DNA from: JBCCCJ01 sp039029315
GTDB taxonomy: Bacteria; Bacteroidota; Bacteroidia; J057
Direction: 5' to 3'
DNA: 64,000 bases
Assembly (NCBI GenBank): GCA_039029315.1
Contig: JBCCGK010000008.1
Span: 1 to 64,000, forward strand
The notes beneath the pieces are model-generated. The model was given only the letters and a program-made list of their open reading frames with translations. It ran no database searches and was not told the origin of the DNA. This document shows, in pieces, positions 7,745 through 17,427 of this stretch. Position numbers and translations under genes: made by a program. The number at the start of each line of letters is the position of its first letter. The stretch's first letter is position 1.

Positions 7745-10729
7745 TTATTCCACCAGTACAAAGCCTGCCCAGTAATAGGGATTTTTGTATTTTCTGCGAA
7801 TCTTCTTTTGGGCTTTGTGAAGCGCCTCGTGAATGTCCGATCCATTGAGCCAATATTGATAGAAACTGACCATCAACTCTTGGGTGGCTTCATCGGGTAC
7901 TTGCCATAGGCTCATAAGGATATATTTCGCACCAGCAATTTTGAAAGCACGTTGCAAGCCATAGACCCCTTCATTGTCATCGATATCCCCAAGGCCGGTT
8001 TCACAAGCAGAAAGGACCACCAATTCTGTTTCTTTCAGTGACAATTGGGATACCTCATAGGCTGTCAAAATACCGTCTTCCATATCGGAAGAACCCTGGC
8101 TTCCTGTCCAGGCTGCATTGGCTTGTGCCAGGATCAACCCTGATCGCATCAAAGGATGGGAGGCTCGTTGAAAGCCATTTTGATCCTGGGTAGCTTCCAA
8201 GGAGAGCCGTTTATTCTTTGGAAAGAAGAAGCCATGGGTAGCGAAATGAAGAATTCTGGGGGAAGTGGAACTAGCCAACAGGGATTTGAGGGTAGATTCT
8301 TGAGCCTCTTCGCCAGTAAAAACACGAATTTGCTGTGATCTTGTCAACAAGCTGGCAGCCTCTTCTACCTCTTTGAGTGTGGCAGGGAGATATTCCCAGC
8401 TGTCAGGTCCTACCCCTCGATACATAGAAGGGGCAGAGGAAAAAGTGTCAGACATGACTGTACCATACTGTATCCCTCCAAACATCCAGGCTTCTGAGGA
8501 GGTCAACTTTTGTGGATCTGATGGTTTCGCCAAACGAGCCAAATTTCCCAGTTGCCGAAATTCATATTGATCTGAGAGAACAGTTTTTTCTGAGACGGAC
8601 AATGCTGAAAGATTAAGCCTGTGAAGCAGACCTGAGGTGGTCATATAAACCCGATTGACCCCCTTTAGCAAAGAATCAAGAGGCTCCCATAGCAATCGAT
8701 ACATATCTTTGTCTGAAGCCTGAGTCTCCTGGTCTTTTTTTGGGCGAATCCCTCTTTTTTTACTTCGACTTGCATATAGTGGACTGGGGAGTTCTGAATG
8801 AGGCATATGGCTAGATTGGTCCAGGAGATTCTGCAAATCCTGTGCTTTACACAGAATCTGAAAAGTAGGGGTAATCGAATCAGGACGGATCACATAGGCC
8901 GCATATACTACTCCATCGATTTGGGAGCGAGTATCTGAATACAGAAAGTGGGCAAATTCGATGGCAACTTCATCTGCTGCCAGTTGTGCCTGGATATCCT
9001 GCCAATGAACCGCTGTTACCGCTTCCTTGAAATCCGAGGACTGGCTGGCCAATTCGCTTTCCAATTGATTGACTTTGTTTTCAAGGCTATCGATTCCTCT
9101 TGACCTTTCAGCTGGAGGAAGGCTGTATTGTCGAGCCAATTGCGATTGCAGCTCCCGCCATGTTGCGAAGGTCGCCAACAAGGAAGAATCAGCATTGTCT
9201 TGCACAGCTGCAAGCAAGCGAGTTCGATTTCGAAGGGTCAATTCCTTGGTCAACAATTGATTGTTGAGTGCCATGTCAAGAAGGGCCTGATTTGTAGGAT
9301 GTCGAAGAACAGCCGAATGAATATCCCCCACATGTTCCTCCAGACTTCGAATCAGCCCCCTTTGTTCCTGCTCACTGAAGAGATCAAACTGTGTGTTGAC
9401 CCTGTGAAGCATGTGCTGATCAGCTTGTTGAAAGAAGTACATACTGGAGTCTATATTTCCCATTTGTTCATATGTGAGGGCAAGTCCCATGAAGTAGGTC
9501 CAGTTCTCTGGATGTTCTGGCCCAAGAGCAGAACTGGCATTCTGAAGAGCCTCTTTGTATTGAGAAATAGCCAGGTTATTGTCTCCCGATCTTCGAGCCA
9601 ATCCTGCAAGAACTGCCAATTGGCGTGTATAAAACATATGTGCTTTCCCAATCGTAGTTCCCGTGATGTCTACAGCTTGTCGTTGCAGGGGGATAGCTTC
9701 TTTGAGTCGATCCGTTTCTCGATACACTATGGCGATATTGGTCAGGACCATGGCATAATTCACATTGTCCGTTCCGATATGTTGTTCAAATATGTTTCGG
9801 GCATCGGTATACTCCAGAATAGCCTTGTCATATTGATTGGTTTCATAATAAACCAGTCCAATTCGATTCAGGACATTGGCGAGTCGATAGGCAGATGGGC
9901 CATAGATCTTTTTGTATCCTTCTTTTACTGCTTGAAACACGGTGATGGCTTGTTCATGCAAGTCCATCTGAATGTAAATCTGCCCGAGTCCTTCCAGTCT
10001 ACTGATGTACACAGGATGATCCTTTCCCAAAATTTTTTCTGCGATCTGGACGGATTCTCGATACATGGAGAGGGCTTTGTCATACTTGCCTTGTTGTCCA
10101 TAGATAAATCCGAGATGGCTGATGCGTTGCAGATAGCTGGGATCTTCTCTCCCATGATTTTTCAAGGCATAGTCAACCGTTGCTTCCATGATGTCCAAGG
10201 CGTCTTCATACTTTCCCAGATCCACATACAGCACCGCCAGATTGTGTCGATAATTCTGATACAAAGAGTCTTGTTCTCCAAATGCTTCCCTGGCCAGATC
10301 AATGCTTGCTTGTTGATACTGCACAGCTTTGGAAAAATCACCTGTTACCTGATACGCTTCAGCCAACATGTCTTGTGTTTGGATGTATCTGGGATGAAAC
10401 TTGTCAGACACTTGTAGATAGACTTTTGCAGCAGCCTCAATTTGAATGATGGCAGAATCGTATTGGCCCAATTGCATGAAGAGTTTTCCCAGGAAGCGAT
10501 GTTGTGTCCCAATTTCTTCAAGTGCTGGAGGTGTCTCCTGAAGGGACAGGCTCAAATGTTTTTGAATCATTGGAATGGCAGCCTGAAACTCATTTGCTTG
10601 CTGCATCCCTGATACGATTGGCTTGAGTTCTTCCCAGGATAAGCTATCTAGTTTTTCTATCTGAGCATGAACCGTGAATGGAGTTGCCAGCAGGCCTGCT
10701 AGAACCCATAGACATAGAAAATGTTTCAT
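7745..10729 (-). CDS. Exported TPR-CHAT caspase-like protein 1 (most divergent)
   Basis: The 994-residue protein has a signal peptide (residues 1-22), about nine tetratricopeptide units of the 42-residue kinesin-light-chain type (about 70-450), a helical linker and a C-terminal CHAT domain (about 690-994). CHAT is a clan CD, caspase-like protease fold with a His-Cys dyad, here His832 (FATHGFFFP) and Cys909 (LSACETGLGD); both are present. This is the last gene of the seven-gene array and the most divergent. It lacks the N-terminal ELYxSTDxCW motif of its relatives, has an insertion SRSKKRGIRPKK where they have SRGIKPRK, and has HGFFFPKNKR after the catalytic His. A 429-residue open frame on the opposite strand is only a shadow. 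Protease activity is inferred from the family; no substrate is evident. Confidence 0.9.
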   Translation of the reverse strand: MKHFLCLWVLAGLLATPFTVHAQIEKLDSLSWEELKPIVSGMQQANEFQAAIPMIQKHLSLSLQETPPALEEIGTQHRFLGKLFMQLGQYDSAIIQIEAAAKVYLQVSDKFHPRYIQTQDMLAEAYQVTGDFSKAVQYQQASIDLAREAFGEQDSLYQNYRHNLAVLYVDLGKYEDALDIMEATVDYALKNHGREDPSYLQRISHLGFIYGQQGKYDKALSMYRESVQIAEKILGKDHPVYISRLEGLGQIYIQMDLHEQAITVFQAVKEGYKKIYGPSAYRLANVLNRIGLVYYETNQYDKAILEYTDARNIFEQHIGTDNVNYAMVLTNIAIVYRETDRLKEAIPLQRQAVDITGTTIGKAHMFYTRQLAVLAGLARRSGDNNLAISQYKEALQNASSALGPEHPENWTYFMGLALTYEQMGNIDSSMYFFQQADQHMLHRVNTQFDLFSEQEQRGLIRSLEEHVGDIHSAVLRHPTNQALLDMALNNQLLTKELTLRNRTRLLAAVQDNADSSLLATFATWRELQSQLARQYSLPPAERSRGIDSLENKVNQLESELASQSSDFKEAVTAVHWQDIQAQLAADEVAIEFAHFLYSDTRSQIDGVVYAAYVIRPDSITPTFQILCKAQDLQNLLDQSSHMPHSELPSPLYASRSKKRGIRPKKDQETQASDKDMYRLLWEPLDSLLKGVNRVYMTTSGLLHRLNLSALSVSEKTVLSDQYEFRQLGNLARLAKPSDPQKLTSSEAWMFGGIQYGTVMSDTFSSAPSMYRGVGPDSWEYLPATLKEVEEAASLLTRSQQIRVFTGEEAQESTLKSLLASSTSPRILHFATHGFFFPKNKRLSLEATQDQNGFQRASHPLMRSGLILAQANAAWTGSQGSSDMEDGILTAYEVSQLSLKETELVVLSACETGLGDIDDNEGVYGLQRAFKIAGAKYILMSLWQVPDEATQELMVSFYQYWLNGSDIHEALHKAQKKIRRKYKNPYYWAGFVLVE

Positions 10730-10833
10730 AGGACTAATAGGTTGGTTGAAGGAGGAAAAGCCATGTACTCCCGTATGTTACAATTAAATAGTTGCTTATT
10801 TCTTTTTTGTTTCCCGAAGGTTTAAGGCTTTTC

Positions 10834-13806
10834 TCACTCTACAAGCACAAATCCCGCCCAGTAATACGGTTCTTTGTATTTTTTTCGAATCTCTCTTTGG
10901 GCTTCAGTTAAGGCTTCACGAATCTCCATCCCCCCTAACCATTGTTCATAAAATTCGCTCATCAGCTCCTGCGTCGCCTGATCGGGTACCTGCCAAAGGC
11001 TCATGAGGATATATTTTGCTCCGGCGATTTTGAACGCGCGCTGAAGACCATAGACCCCTTCATTCCCCTGAATGTCTCCCAAGCCAGTTTCACAAGCAGA
11101 GAGGACCACCAACTCCGTATTGGAAAGGTCCAGGCGACTGATTTCATAGGCAGTAAGAATGCCATCTTCCTCCCCTTCAGGAACAGGATTGCCAGCCCAG
11201 GCATGATTGGCACCAGCGAGAATGAGACCCGAGCGGACCATGGGATGATCTGAGAGTTGGAGAGAAGGACCTGATTCAGCTGAGCCTGAGATAGAATCTG
11301 TCTGTTGCCTGGGATCTGGGAAAAAATAACCATGAGTGGCTATGTGGAGGATGCGCGGAGAGGAAAAATCATCAGAGAAGATGGACTCCTTTGCTTCACG
11401 TCTTGTATACAACGCCACACTTAAGCCACTATTCATCAACAAGGAACGAATATGATGGATCTCTCTGGTAGTCGCTGCTAAGGGATTCCATGTGTCCATT
11501 CGACCTCTTGATACAATGAGGACATCACCAAGATCTCCAGACTCACCTATTATCAAAGTAGCTGTATCCGAATCCACAACGGCTAATTCTTCAGAGGATT
11601 CGGGTTTATCATATTGGATATCCCCAATGACAAGCGCTGTGGAAGGATAGGTCTTTGCCAGACGATCCTGACCAAATACCAAAGAACTTGTGCTGCCCAG
11701 TCGAATCCACTGCCTGTTTGTTCCAATATACTGCTTCTTGTCAATCGGAATCGCTTCCAGATGGATGCGATGCAACAGACCTGAAGGCGCATAATAAACG
11801 GTTTTGATCCCTTCAAGAAAAGGTTCGATCGGTTTCCAGATCAAGTCTGCGAGTCCTTTCGTTCGTGGCGTATTTTTCCTGGGCTTGATCCCTCTTGAGG
11901 CATAGAGTTGATCCGGAATGTGGTCTTGTCCTTCTGTTGATAATAGATTGACTAATTCCTCTTGTTCAAAGAGGGGAACCATCAGTGGTAGGGAGTCTGT
12001 GCTGTTTTGAATCAGAGCAATATATTGGATACTGTCTATTTTTTGATATCCATCGAATTGAGAGAAATGTGCAAATTCTATGGCGATCTCATCTGAAGAC
12101 AAACTTTCCCGAATCTGTCGCATATCTATTTTTTCCTGGGATTCTCTGAAATCTTTAGACTGATAGGCGAGTTGAAGGGCCAATTGTTCAGCGACAGTCT
12201 TCAGGCTGTCGAATGTGCTGATGCGCGCGTACAAAGGCTGTTGATACTGGCGACTGAGAATTTTGCGAAGATCCAACCATTGAGAATAGGTCTGCTGGAT
12301 GCTGCTATCAGGATGTTCTCTCAGTTTGCTCAACAGTTGTTTTTGATTGTTTTGGATAAATCCTTTGAGCAATAATTGGTTTTCATAGACAATCTCAGTC
12401 AATTGAGATTGATCCGGGTGATGCCAGAGAAAAGATGCGATCTGATCGAAGTGCAATTCCTTGGTTTGTAAAAAACTGGCTTGCAATTGATCGCTGAGGG
12501 CGTGAAACTGTTGTCTGAGAAGATGAGATAATACCTTGGACAGTGCTTTATATTGCTCCCCTGCCAGTACCGTCTCGTCTCTGGCTTCATAAATCCATGC
12601 CAGACTGGCATGCAGCGTAGCAAAATTCAAGTGAAGAGGACCATGCGTCTGTGTTAAATAGCTTTGTGATTCTTCCACCAGACGGAGTGCTGTTGACAGA
12701 TGCCCAAGACGCAACTCTGCCATAGCAAGAAGGTGTAAATTCGCCGCATAGCTAAGGGGCTGTTTGTCTTTAATGTGTTCAACTAATTGTAAAGATTCCT
12801 GAAAGTGTGCCTGAGCCTTTTCATACTGGTTGCGCTTCATGTTGATTTCTCCCAAATGTGAGAGGACAGTAGCATAGATAAAGGCTTGTTTTCCTTGTGT
12901 TCGCTCGGTCAGCGTCAATGATTGTTGAAATAGCTGTTCTGCCTGATGATCATCTCCAAGGGCACGATAGGTCTTTCCAAGGTCGGTAAGCAAAGTGGCA
13001 TACAATGGGAGTTCTTTGCTAAGATGTTGCTCAATAAAGCTGATTCCCTGCTCAAAATGATTTCTGGCCTTTTTAAATTCCCCAATTTGATAATAGGTCT
13101 CCCCCAAAGTTAACAGAAACATGGGAGTAGCTGAGGGATAACTTTTTTCTGCTATGCCATTTGCTCGCTGAAAAAAAGAAAGAGCGAGATGAAATTTGCC
13201 CATTTCTCTTTGCAGAGTCCCTATATTCATCAGGATAATTCCATATTTGGGATGCTTTGTTCCCAGATGCTTTTCATATAATCTCAAGCAGTTTTGGTAC
13301 AGATCCAGGGCCTTTTCATAATACTCCGTGGATTGATATACCAAGGCAAGGTTGTTGATTAATTCTCCATAGGTAGCATTGTCTGTCCCCAGGGTTGCCT
13401 TACAGATCCGAACAGATTCCCCAATGTGATGAAGTGCAGGTTCAAATTGTCCCATGGCCTGGTAGAGCATGCCTACATTCACCTGACTGATGCGATAGGA
13501 GGATGCCAGTTCTCCCCTTACCTGCTTGTTTTTGACTAGCGCTTCCTTGAGCAAAGGAAGCGCCTTGTCAAATTGCCCCATATACTGATAGGTGAGTCCC
13601 AAGTCATTGACAGTCAGAATATAGGCGGTATCCATTTCTCCGAATTCTGTCCGGGCGGCGATGCGTGCTTGCTGAAGAATCTCATTGCAGGATTCCCAAT
13701 CCTTGTCCCAGCAGTTATCGGTGCTGGCATACAATTCCTGCCAGGATTGCGCATGGAGCCATCCAACTGCCAAACAGGTAATAAAGAGGAAAGCTATATG
13801 TTTCAT
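10834..13806 (-). CDS. Exported TPR-CHAT caspase-like protein 2
   Basis: The 990-residue protein begins with a signal peptide ending in HAQ (residues 1-20) directly followed by the family motif SWQELYASTDNCWDKDWESC. About nine TPR units follow (about 65-430), less regular than in copies 3-5. The linker motif LYASRGIKPRK precedes the CHAT domain, whose predicted dyad is His825 (HIATHGYFFPDP) and Cys905. The last 85 residues are nearly identical to copies 3-7 and end in YYWAGFVLVE. The gaps to its neighbours are 104 bp downstream and 157 bp upstream, the upstream one being the largest in the array, so a separate promoter before this gene is possible. Confidence 0.9.
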   Translation of the reverse strand: MKHIAFLFITCLAVGWLHAQSWQELYASTDNCWDKDWESCNEILQQARIAARTEFGEMDTAYILTVNDLGLTYQYMGQFDKALPLLKEALVKNKQVRGELASSYRISQVNVGMLYQAMGQFEPALHHIGESVRICKATLGTDNATYGELINNLALVYQSTEYYEKALDLYQNCLRLYEKHLGTKHPKYGIILMNIGTLQREMGKFHLALSFFQRANGIAEKSYPSATPMFLLTLGETYYQIGEFKKARNHFEQGISFIEQHLSKELPLYATLLTDLGKTYRALGDDHQAEQLFQQSLTLTERTQGKQAFIYATVLSHLGEINMKRNQYEKAQAHFQESLQLVEHIKDKQPLSYAANLHLLAMAELRLGHLSTALRLVEESQSYLTQTHGPLHLNFATLHASLAWIYEARDETVLAGEQYKALSKVLSHLLRQQFHALSDQLQASFLQTKELHFDQIASFLWHHPDQSQLTEIVYENQLLLKGFIQNNQKQLLSKLREHPDSSIQQTYSQWLDLRKILSRQYQQPLYARISTFDSLKTVAEQLALQLAYQSKDFRESQEKIDMRQIRESLSSDEIAIEFAHFSQFDGYQKIDSIQYIALIQNSTDSLPLMVPLFEQEELVNLLSTEGQDHIPDQLYASRGIKPRKNTPRTKGLADLIWKPIEPFLEGIKTVYYAPSGLLHRIHLEAIPIDKKQYIGTNRQWIRLGSTSSLVFGQDRLAKTYPSTALVIGDIQYDKPESSEELAVVDSDTATLIIGESGDLGDVLIVSRGRMDTWNPLAATTREIHHIRSLLMNSGLSVALYTRREAKESIFSDDFSSPRILHIATHGYFFPDPRQQTDSISGSAESGPSLQLSDHPMVRSGLILAGANHAWAGNPVPEGEEDGILTAYEISRLDLSNTELVVLSACETGLGDIQGNEGVYGLQRAFKIAGAKYILMSLWQVPDQATQELMSEFYEQWLGGMEIREALTEAQREIRKKYKEPYYWAGFVLVE

Positions 13807-13963
13807 GCCTGAAAGTAATCATATCTGCCATATTTTAGGCATGCGAAAGTATTGTTTTTGGAGTATGGCTAGTGGTTTGTACCCGAACATGGTTGTTGGA
13901 TATTCTGAATTGAGAATGCAATGAATAATGAATAAAGAAACAAAAGAGCTTATTGAAGCAGCT

Positions 13964-16900
13964 TCACTCCACCAGCACAAATCCCGCCCAATAATAGGGT
14001 TCTTTGTACTTCTGGCGTATCTGCTTCTGCGCCTCCTGCAAGGCCGCCCGAATCTCCATCCCTCCCAGCCATTTCTCATAAAAAACCACCATCAATTCCT
14101 GTGTCGCCTGATCGGGGACCTGCCAGAGGCTCATGAGAATGTATTTGGCCCCAGCGATCTTGAACGCGCGTTGGAGACCATAGACGCCCTCATTTCCCTG
14201 AATGTCGCCAAGCCCGGTTTCACAGGCGGAGAGCACGACGAGTTCAGTATTCGAGAGGTTCATCCGGCTGATTTCATAAGCTGTGAGGATGCCGTCTTCT
14301 TGTCCTTCAGGAACAGGATTGCCAGCCCAGGCATGATTGGCTCCTGCCAGGATAAGACCTGAACGGACCATAGGGTGGTCGGAGAGTTGCATGGGAGAGA
14401 GTTCATTTATCTCAGAAAGACTTCTTCGGGGAGCATTCTCCGGATCTGGGAAAAAATAACCATGCGTGGCAATGTGAAGAATGTCAGGAAAGGAAGAAAG
14501 GCTGCGAATGGATGTTTCGCTAGCGCCTGGCCCTGTCATGAGATCGACATCATAGGAATGGCCTCGAAGAAGATGACCGATCTGCTGGACCTCGACTTCT
14601 GTTCCGGGGAGTTCATTCCAGGAAGTTGATCCTCCTCTTGAAACAATGCTGAGTTGCTCTAATTCCGAGTTCTTAGCTTGCCAGGTCATCGCATCGGAAA
14701 GAATCATTGGTATATCTTGTCTATAATCTATTCCTCCCAGCAACAGGGCATTATTAATTTTAGGTGAGCTGATGTCCTCCTCTGCAAGAGCCAAACTCCT
14801 GGTACTTCCTAAGAGGACGAGCTCATATGTGTCGCCCAAATAGGTCTTTTTGTTTAGAGCGATGGCACCCAGGTTGATCCTGTGTAGTAAACCAGATGGA
14901 GAATAATAGATCCGTTTCACGCCTGACATTAGGCTGTCTATGGGATGCCAAATCAAATCGACAAGTTTTGTTGCCTGGACTAGTGATCTTCGTGCCCTGA
15001 GTCCACGAGAAGCATACAGTCGGTCAAGGGATACCTGCTGCTTGGAAGAAATGAGTCTTTGTAATTCTTGTTGCTCGAAGAGCGGGATCATGTGAGGCAA
15101 GCTGTCTGTGGACCTTAAGACATAGGCGACATAGAGGATGCTGTCGGTCAGTTGGCCTCCATTGTAATAAGGGAAGTGTGCGAATTCGATGGCTGCTTCC
15201 CCCGGAGCGAGTGTTGCCTGCACGTCTTTCCAATTTACCCGTTTCCGGAATCTCCTAAAATTCAGGGACAGATTTGCCAAACTCACTTCTAATCTTTCCG
15301 CTTCCTTTTCAATTTGGGAAGAATAGCTCGTCCGTTCCCCCATAGGTTTTTGATATTGAATCGCTAAGGTATTATGTAGATGCTCCCATGCCAGATATTG
15401 TTGTTGTACAAGGGAATCTGGATGGGTGCGGAGCGTTTCTAATAAATCAGATTGACGAAGTTGAAGAAATCCTTTGAGCAATACCTGTGTATCAAAACCA
15501 GTGGCATGCAGCTCCGCAAATTCTGGATGTGCGAGCCCAAAGGAAGCCAGTTGGTCAAACTGGATAAGCTTTTTTTGCAACAGACTACTTTGCAGACGAT
15601 CGCTCAATACATCAAACTGAGATAAGAGCTGGCCTGACAAAGCCTCAAATAGGTCCATGTGGTAGGCATAACTTCGCTCTACTTGTCCCATGTGCTGATA
15701 GCTAATGGCAAGATGGAACAATCTGTCTCCAATAAATGGATGCTCCTCCCCTAATGTTTTCATGCCATGTTCCAACGCCTTTTCAAAATAGGGAGCTGCT
15801 ACAGAGTAGGAAGTCTGACTTTGATACGTCAGACCCATATTGAACAGCAATACCCCATATGTCGGATGCGCTGTTCCCAATAAGTGCTCACAGTGGTCAA
15901 GCGCTTGTTGGAAATATAAAATAGCCGTATCCGTTTGGGCCATTTTTCGGTAAATCAAGCCGAGATTATTGAGAATGGTTCCGTAGAAAGGGTGCTGGGT
16001 TTCAGCACCTGCCTCCATCAGATCCAAAGCCTGGTGTGAGAGGGCCCGAGCCATGTCATATTGATCAAGGTCCTGGTAGATCAGTCCCAATCTGCTGAGT
16101 CGGAGTGCATATTCCCGATGATGTTTCCCCAGGTTTTGCGCTGTATTGTCCAGTGCTTGTTGACAGTAATCCCTGGCCTCCTCGTATTGACCCATATACT
16201 GATAGTAGGTCGCGATATTTAGTAATCTCAATCCATAGCTTGGATGCTGCTTTCCAAGTGTATTGGCAGTGTTTTGGAGTGCTTCCTGATGGAAGGGGAG
16301 CGCTTTTTCATATTGTCCCATCTTCTCATAAAGAGCAGCTAGATTATTCAACCTGTCTCCATAGTGGGGATGCGCTTTCCCAAGACTTAATTCAGTATTC
16401 TGTCTTGCATCCTCCAGATAAGGCAATGCCAAATCATATTGTCCCATATTCTGATAGAGATTTCCCAGATTCGTCAGATATACTCCATAGTCTGCATGTT
16501 GTTTCCCCTGATAGTTTGCACTGATTTCGACAGCCTCTTGAAAACAAGGCAATGCTTCCACATATCGTCCCATCAACATATATAAGCGCCCCAGGCTGTT
16601 GAGAAAATTGCCGTATTGGGGATGCTGCTTTCCCAATTGTTGTTCAACATTCTCCATGGCAGCCTGCATGAGGGGCAGAGCCGGCTCATATTGCCCCATG
16701 TCCTGATAGAGCAGGGCCAGATTATTTAAACTTTGTCCATATTTGAGATGCTCTTTTCCAAAGGTGGCTTCAGAATGTGCGAGTGCTTCTTGCATCAAAG
16801 GAAGTGCTAACTCATATTCTCCCCTGTCCAAGTGCAATGCTCCCAGGTTTGTCAGCCTCGATCCATAAAAGGCGTGTTGTTTACCCAAATATTGTTCAGC

Positions 16901-17302
16901 ATTTTCCAGGGCTTCCGTGAGAAACACAAGTGCAGAATCGTATTCTCCGAGGAGCATATACACCCTTCCCAGATTCGAGAGTCCTTCTCCATAATTAGGG
17001 TCTCCTTTACCAACCGTTTGTTCAGTGATAGAAAGCACTTGATATACAAGAGGCAGAGAGGCTTCATGCCTGCCCAATTTGGCATAGCAAATCCCCAACT
17101 CATTGATGGTCTGTACATAATTGACATGTGTATCCCCAAATTCCTTTTTGGCGGCCTCGGCAGCCTGTTGATAAATTTCCAGACATGTTTGCCAATCATT
17201 TCCCCAACATTCATCGGTGCTATCATACAGTTCCTCCCATTTTTGAGCAAAGAGAGAAATGCTCCACAAGCTGAGTGTCAGAAGAAGCAAGTGTCGTTTC
17301 AT
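13964..17302 (-). CDS. Exported TPR-CHAT caspase-like protein 3 (longest, 12 TPR units)
   Basis: The protein is 1112 residues from the ATG at 17302, chosen because the signal peptide starts there; an ATG at 17320 adds only six residues. The mature N-terminus has the ELYDSTDECWGNDWQTC motif. Twelve highly regular 42-residue TPR units follow, each resembling GKxHPxYGxxLNNLGxLY plus MGQYExALPLxQEAL. The CHAT dyad is His947 and Cys1027. It is 127 residues longer than copy 4, matching three extra 42-residue units, so its size reflects repeat gain and not a new domain. The regular units repeat at the DNA level with a 126-bp period, which makes further unit gain or loss by recombination likely. Confidence 0.9.
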   Translation of the reverse strand: MKRHLLLLTLSLWSISLFAQKWEELYDSTDECWGNDWQTCLEIYQQAAEAAKKEFGDTHVNYVQTINELGICYAKLGRHEASLPLVYQVLSITEQTVGKGDPNYGEGLSNLGRVYMLLGEYDSALVFLTEALENAEQYLGKQHAFYGSRLTNLGALHLDRGEYELALPLMQEALAHSEATFGKEHLKYGQSLNNLALLYQDMGQYEPALPLMQAAMENVEQQLGKQHPQYGNFLNSLGRLYMLMGRYVEALPCFQEAVEISANYQGKQHADYGVYLTNLGNLYQNMGQYDLALPYLEDARQNTELSLGKAHPHYGDRLNNLAALYEKMGQYEKALPFHQEALQNTANTLGKQHPSYGLRLLNIATYYQYMGQYEEARDYCQQALDNTAQNLGKHHREYALRLSRLGLIYQDLDQYDMARALSHQALDLMEAGAETQHPFYGTILNNLGLIYRKMAQTDTAILYFQQALDHCEHLLGTAHPTYGVLLFNMGLTYQSQTSYSVAAPYFEKALEHGMKTLGEEHPFIGDRLFHLAISYQHMGQVERSYAYHMDLFEALSGQLLSQFDVLSDRLQSSLLQKKLIQFDQLASFGLAHPEFAELHATGFDTQVLLKGFLQLRQSDLLETLRTHPDSLVQQQYLAWEHLHNTLAIQYQKPMGERTSYSSQIEKEAERLEVSLANLSLNFRRFRKRVNWKDVQATLAPGEAAIEFAHFPYYNGGQLTDSILYVAYVLRSTDSLPHMIPLFEQQELQRLISSKQQVSLDRLYASRGLRARRSLVQATKLVDLIWHPIDSLMSGVKRIYYSPSGLLHRINLGAIALNKKTYLGDTYELVLLGSTRSLALAEEDISSPKINNALLLGGIDYRQDIPMILSDAMTWQAKNSELEQLSIVSRGGSTSWNELPGTEVEVQQIGHLLRGHSYDVDLMTGPGASETSIRSLSSFPDILHIATHGYFFPDPENAPRRSLSEINELSPMQLSDHPMVRSGLILAGANHAWAGNPVPEGQEDGILTAYEISRMNLSNTELVVLSACETGLGDIQGNEGVYGLQRAFKIAGAKYILMSLWQVPDQATQELMVVFYEKWLGGMEIRAALQEAQKQIRQKYKEPYYWAGFVLVE

Positions 17303-17427
17303 AGTCAAAAAGGTTGCCAATCATCCATTGATCAATCAAAGATATATCCAAAACCAAGGAAGGAAGGCTACACATTTCTTGCAGGTCATCATCCTCATTT
17401 TCCACTCCTTGCCTCCCCTTATTCATC

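Noticed and set aside
9128..10417. A 429-codon open frame on the plus strand inside CHAT gene 1
   Set aside because: It is fully antisense to a well conserved TPR region, has no signal, domain or start context, and results from codon bias of the repeats.
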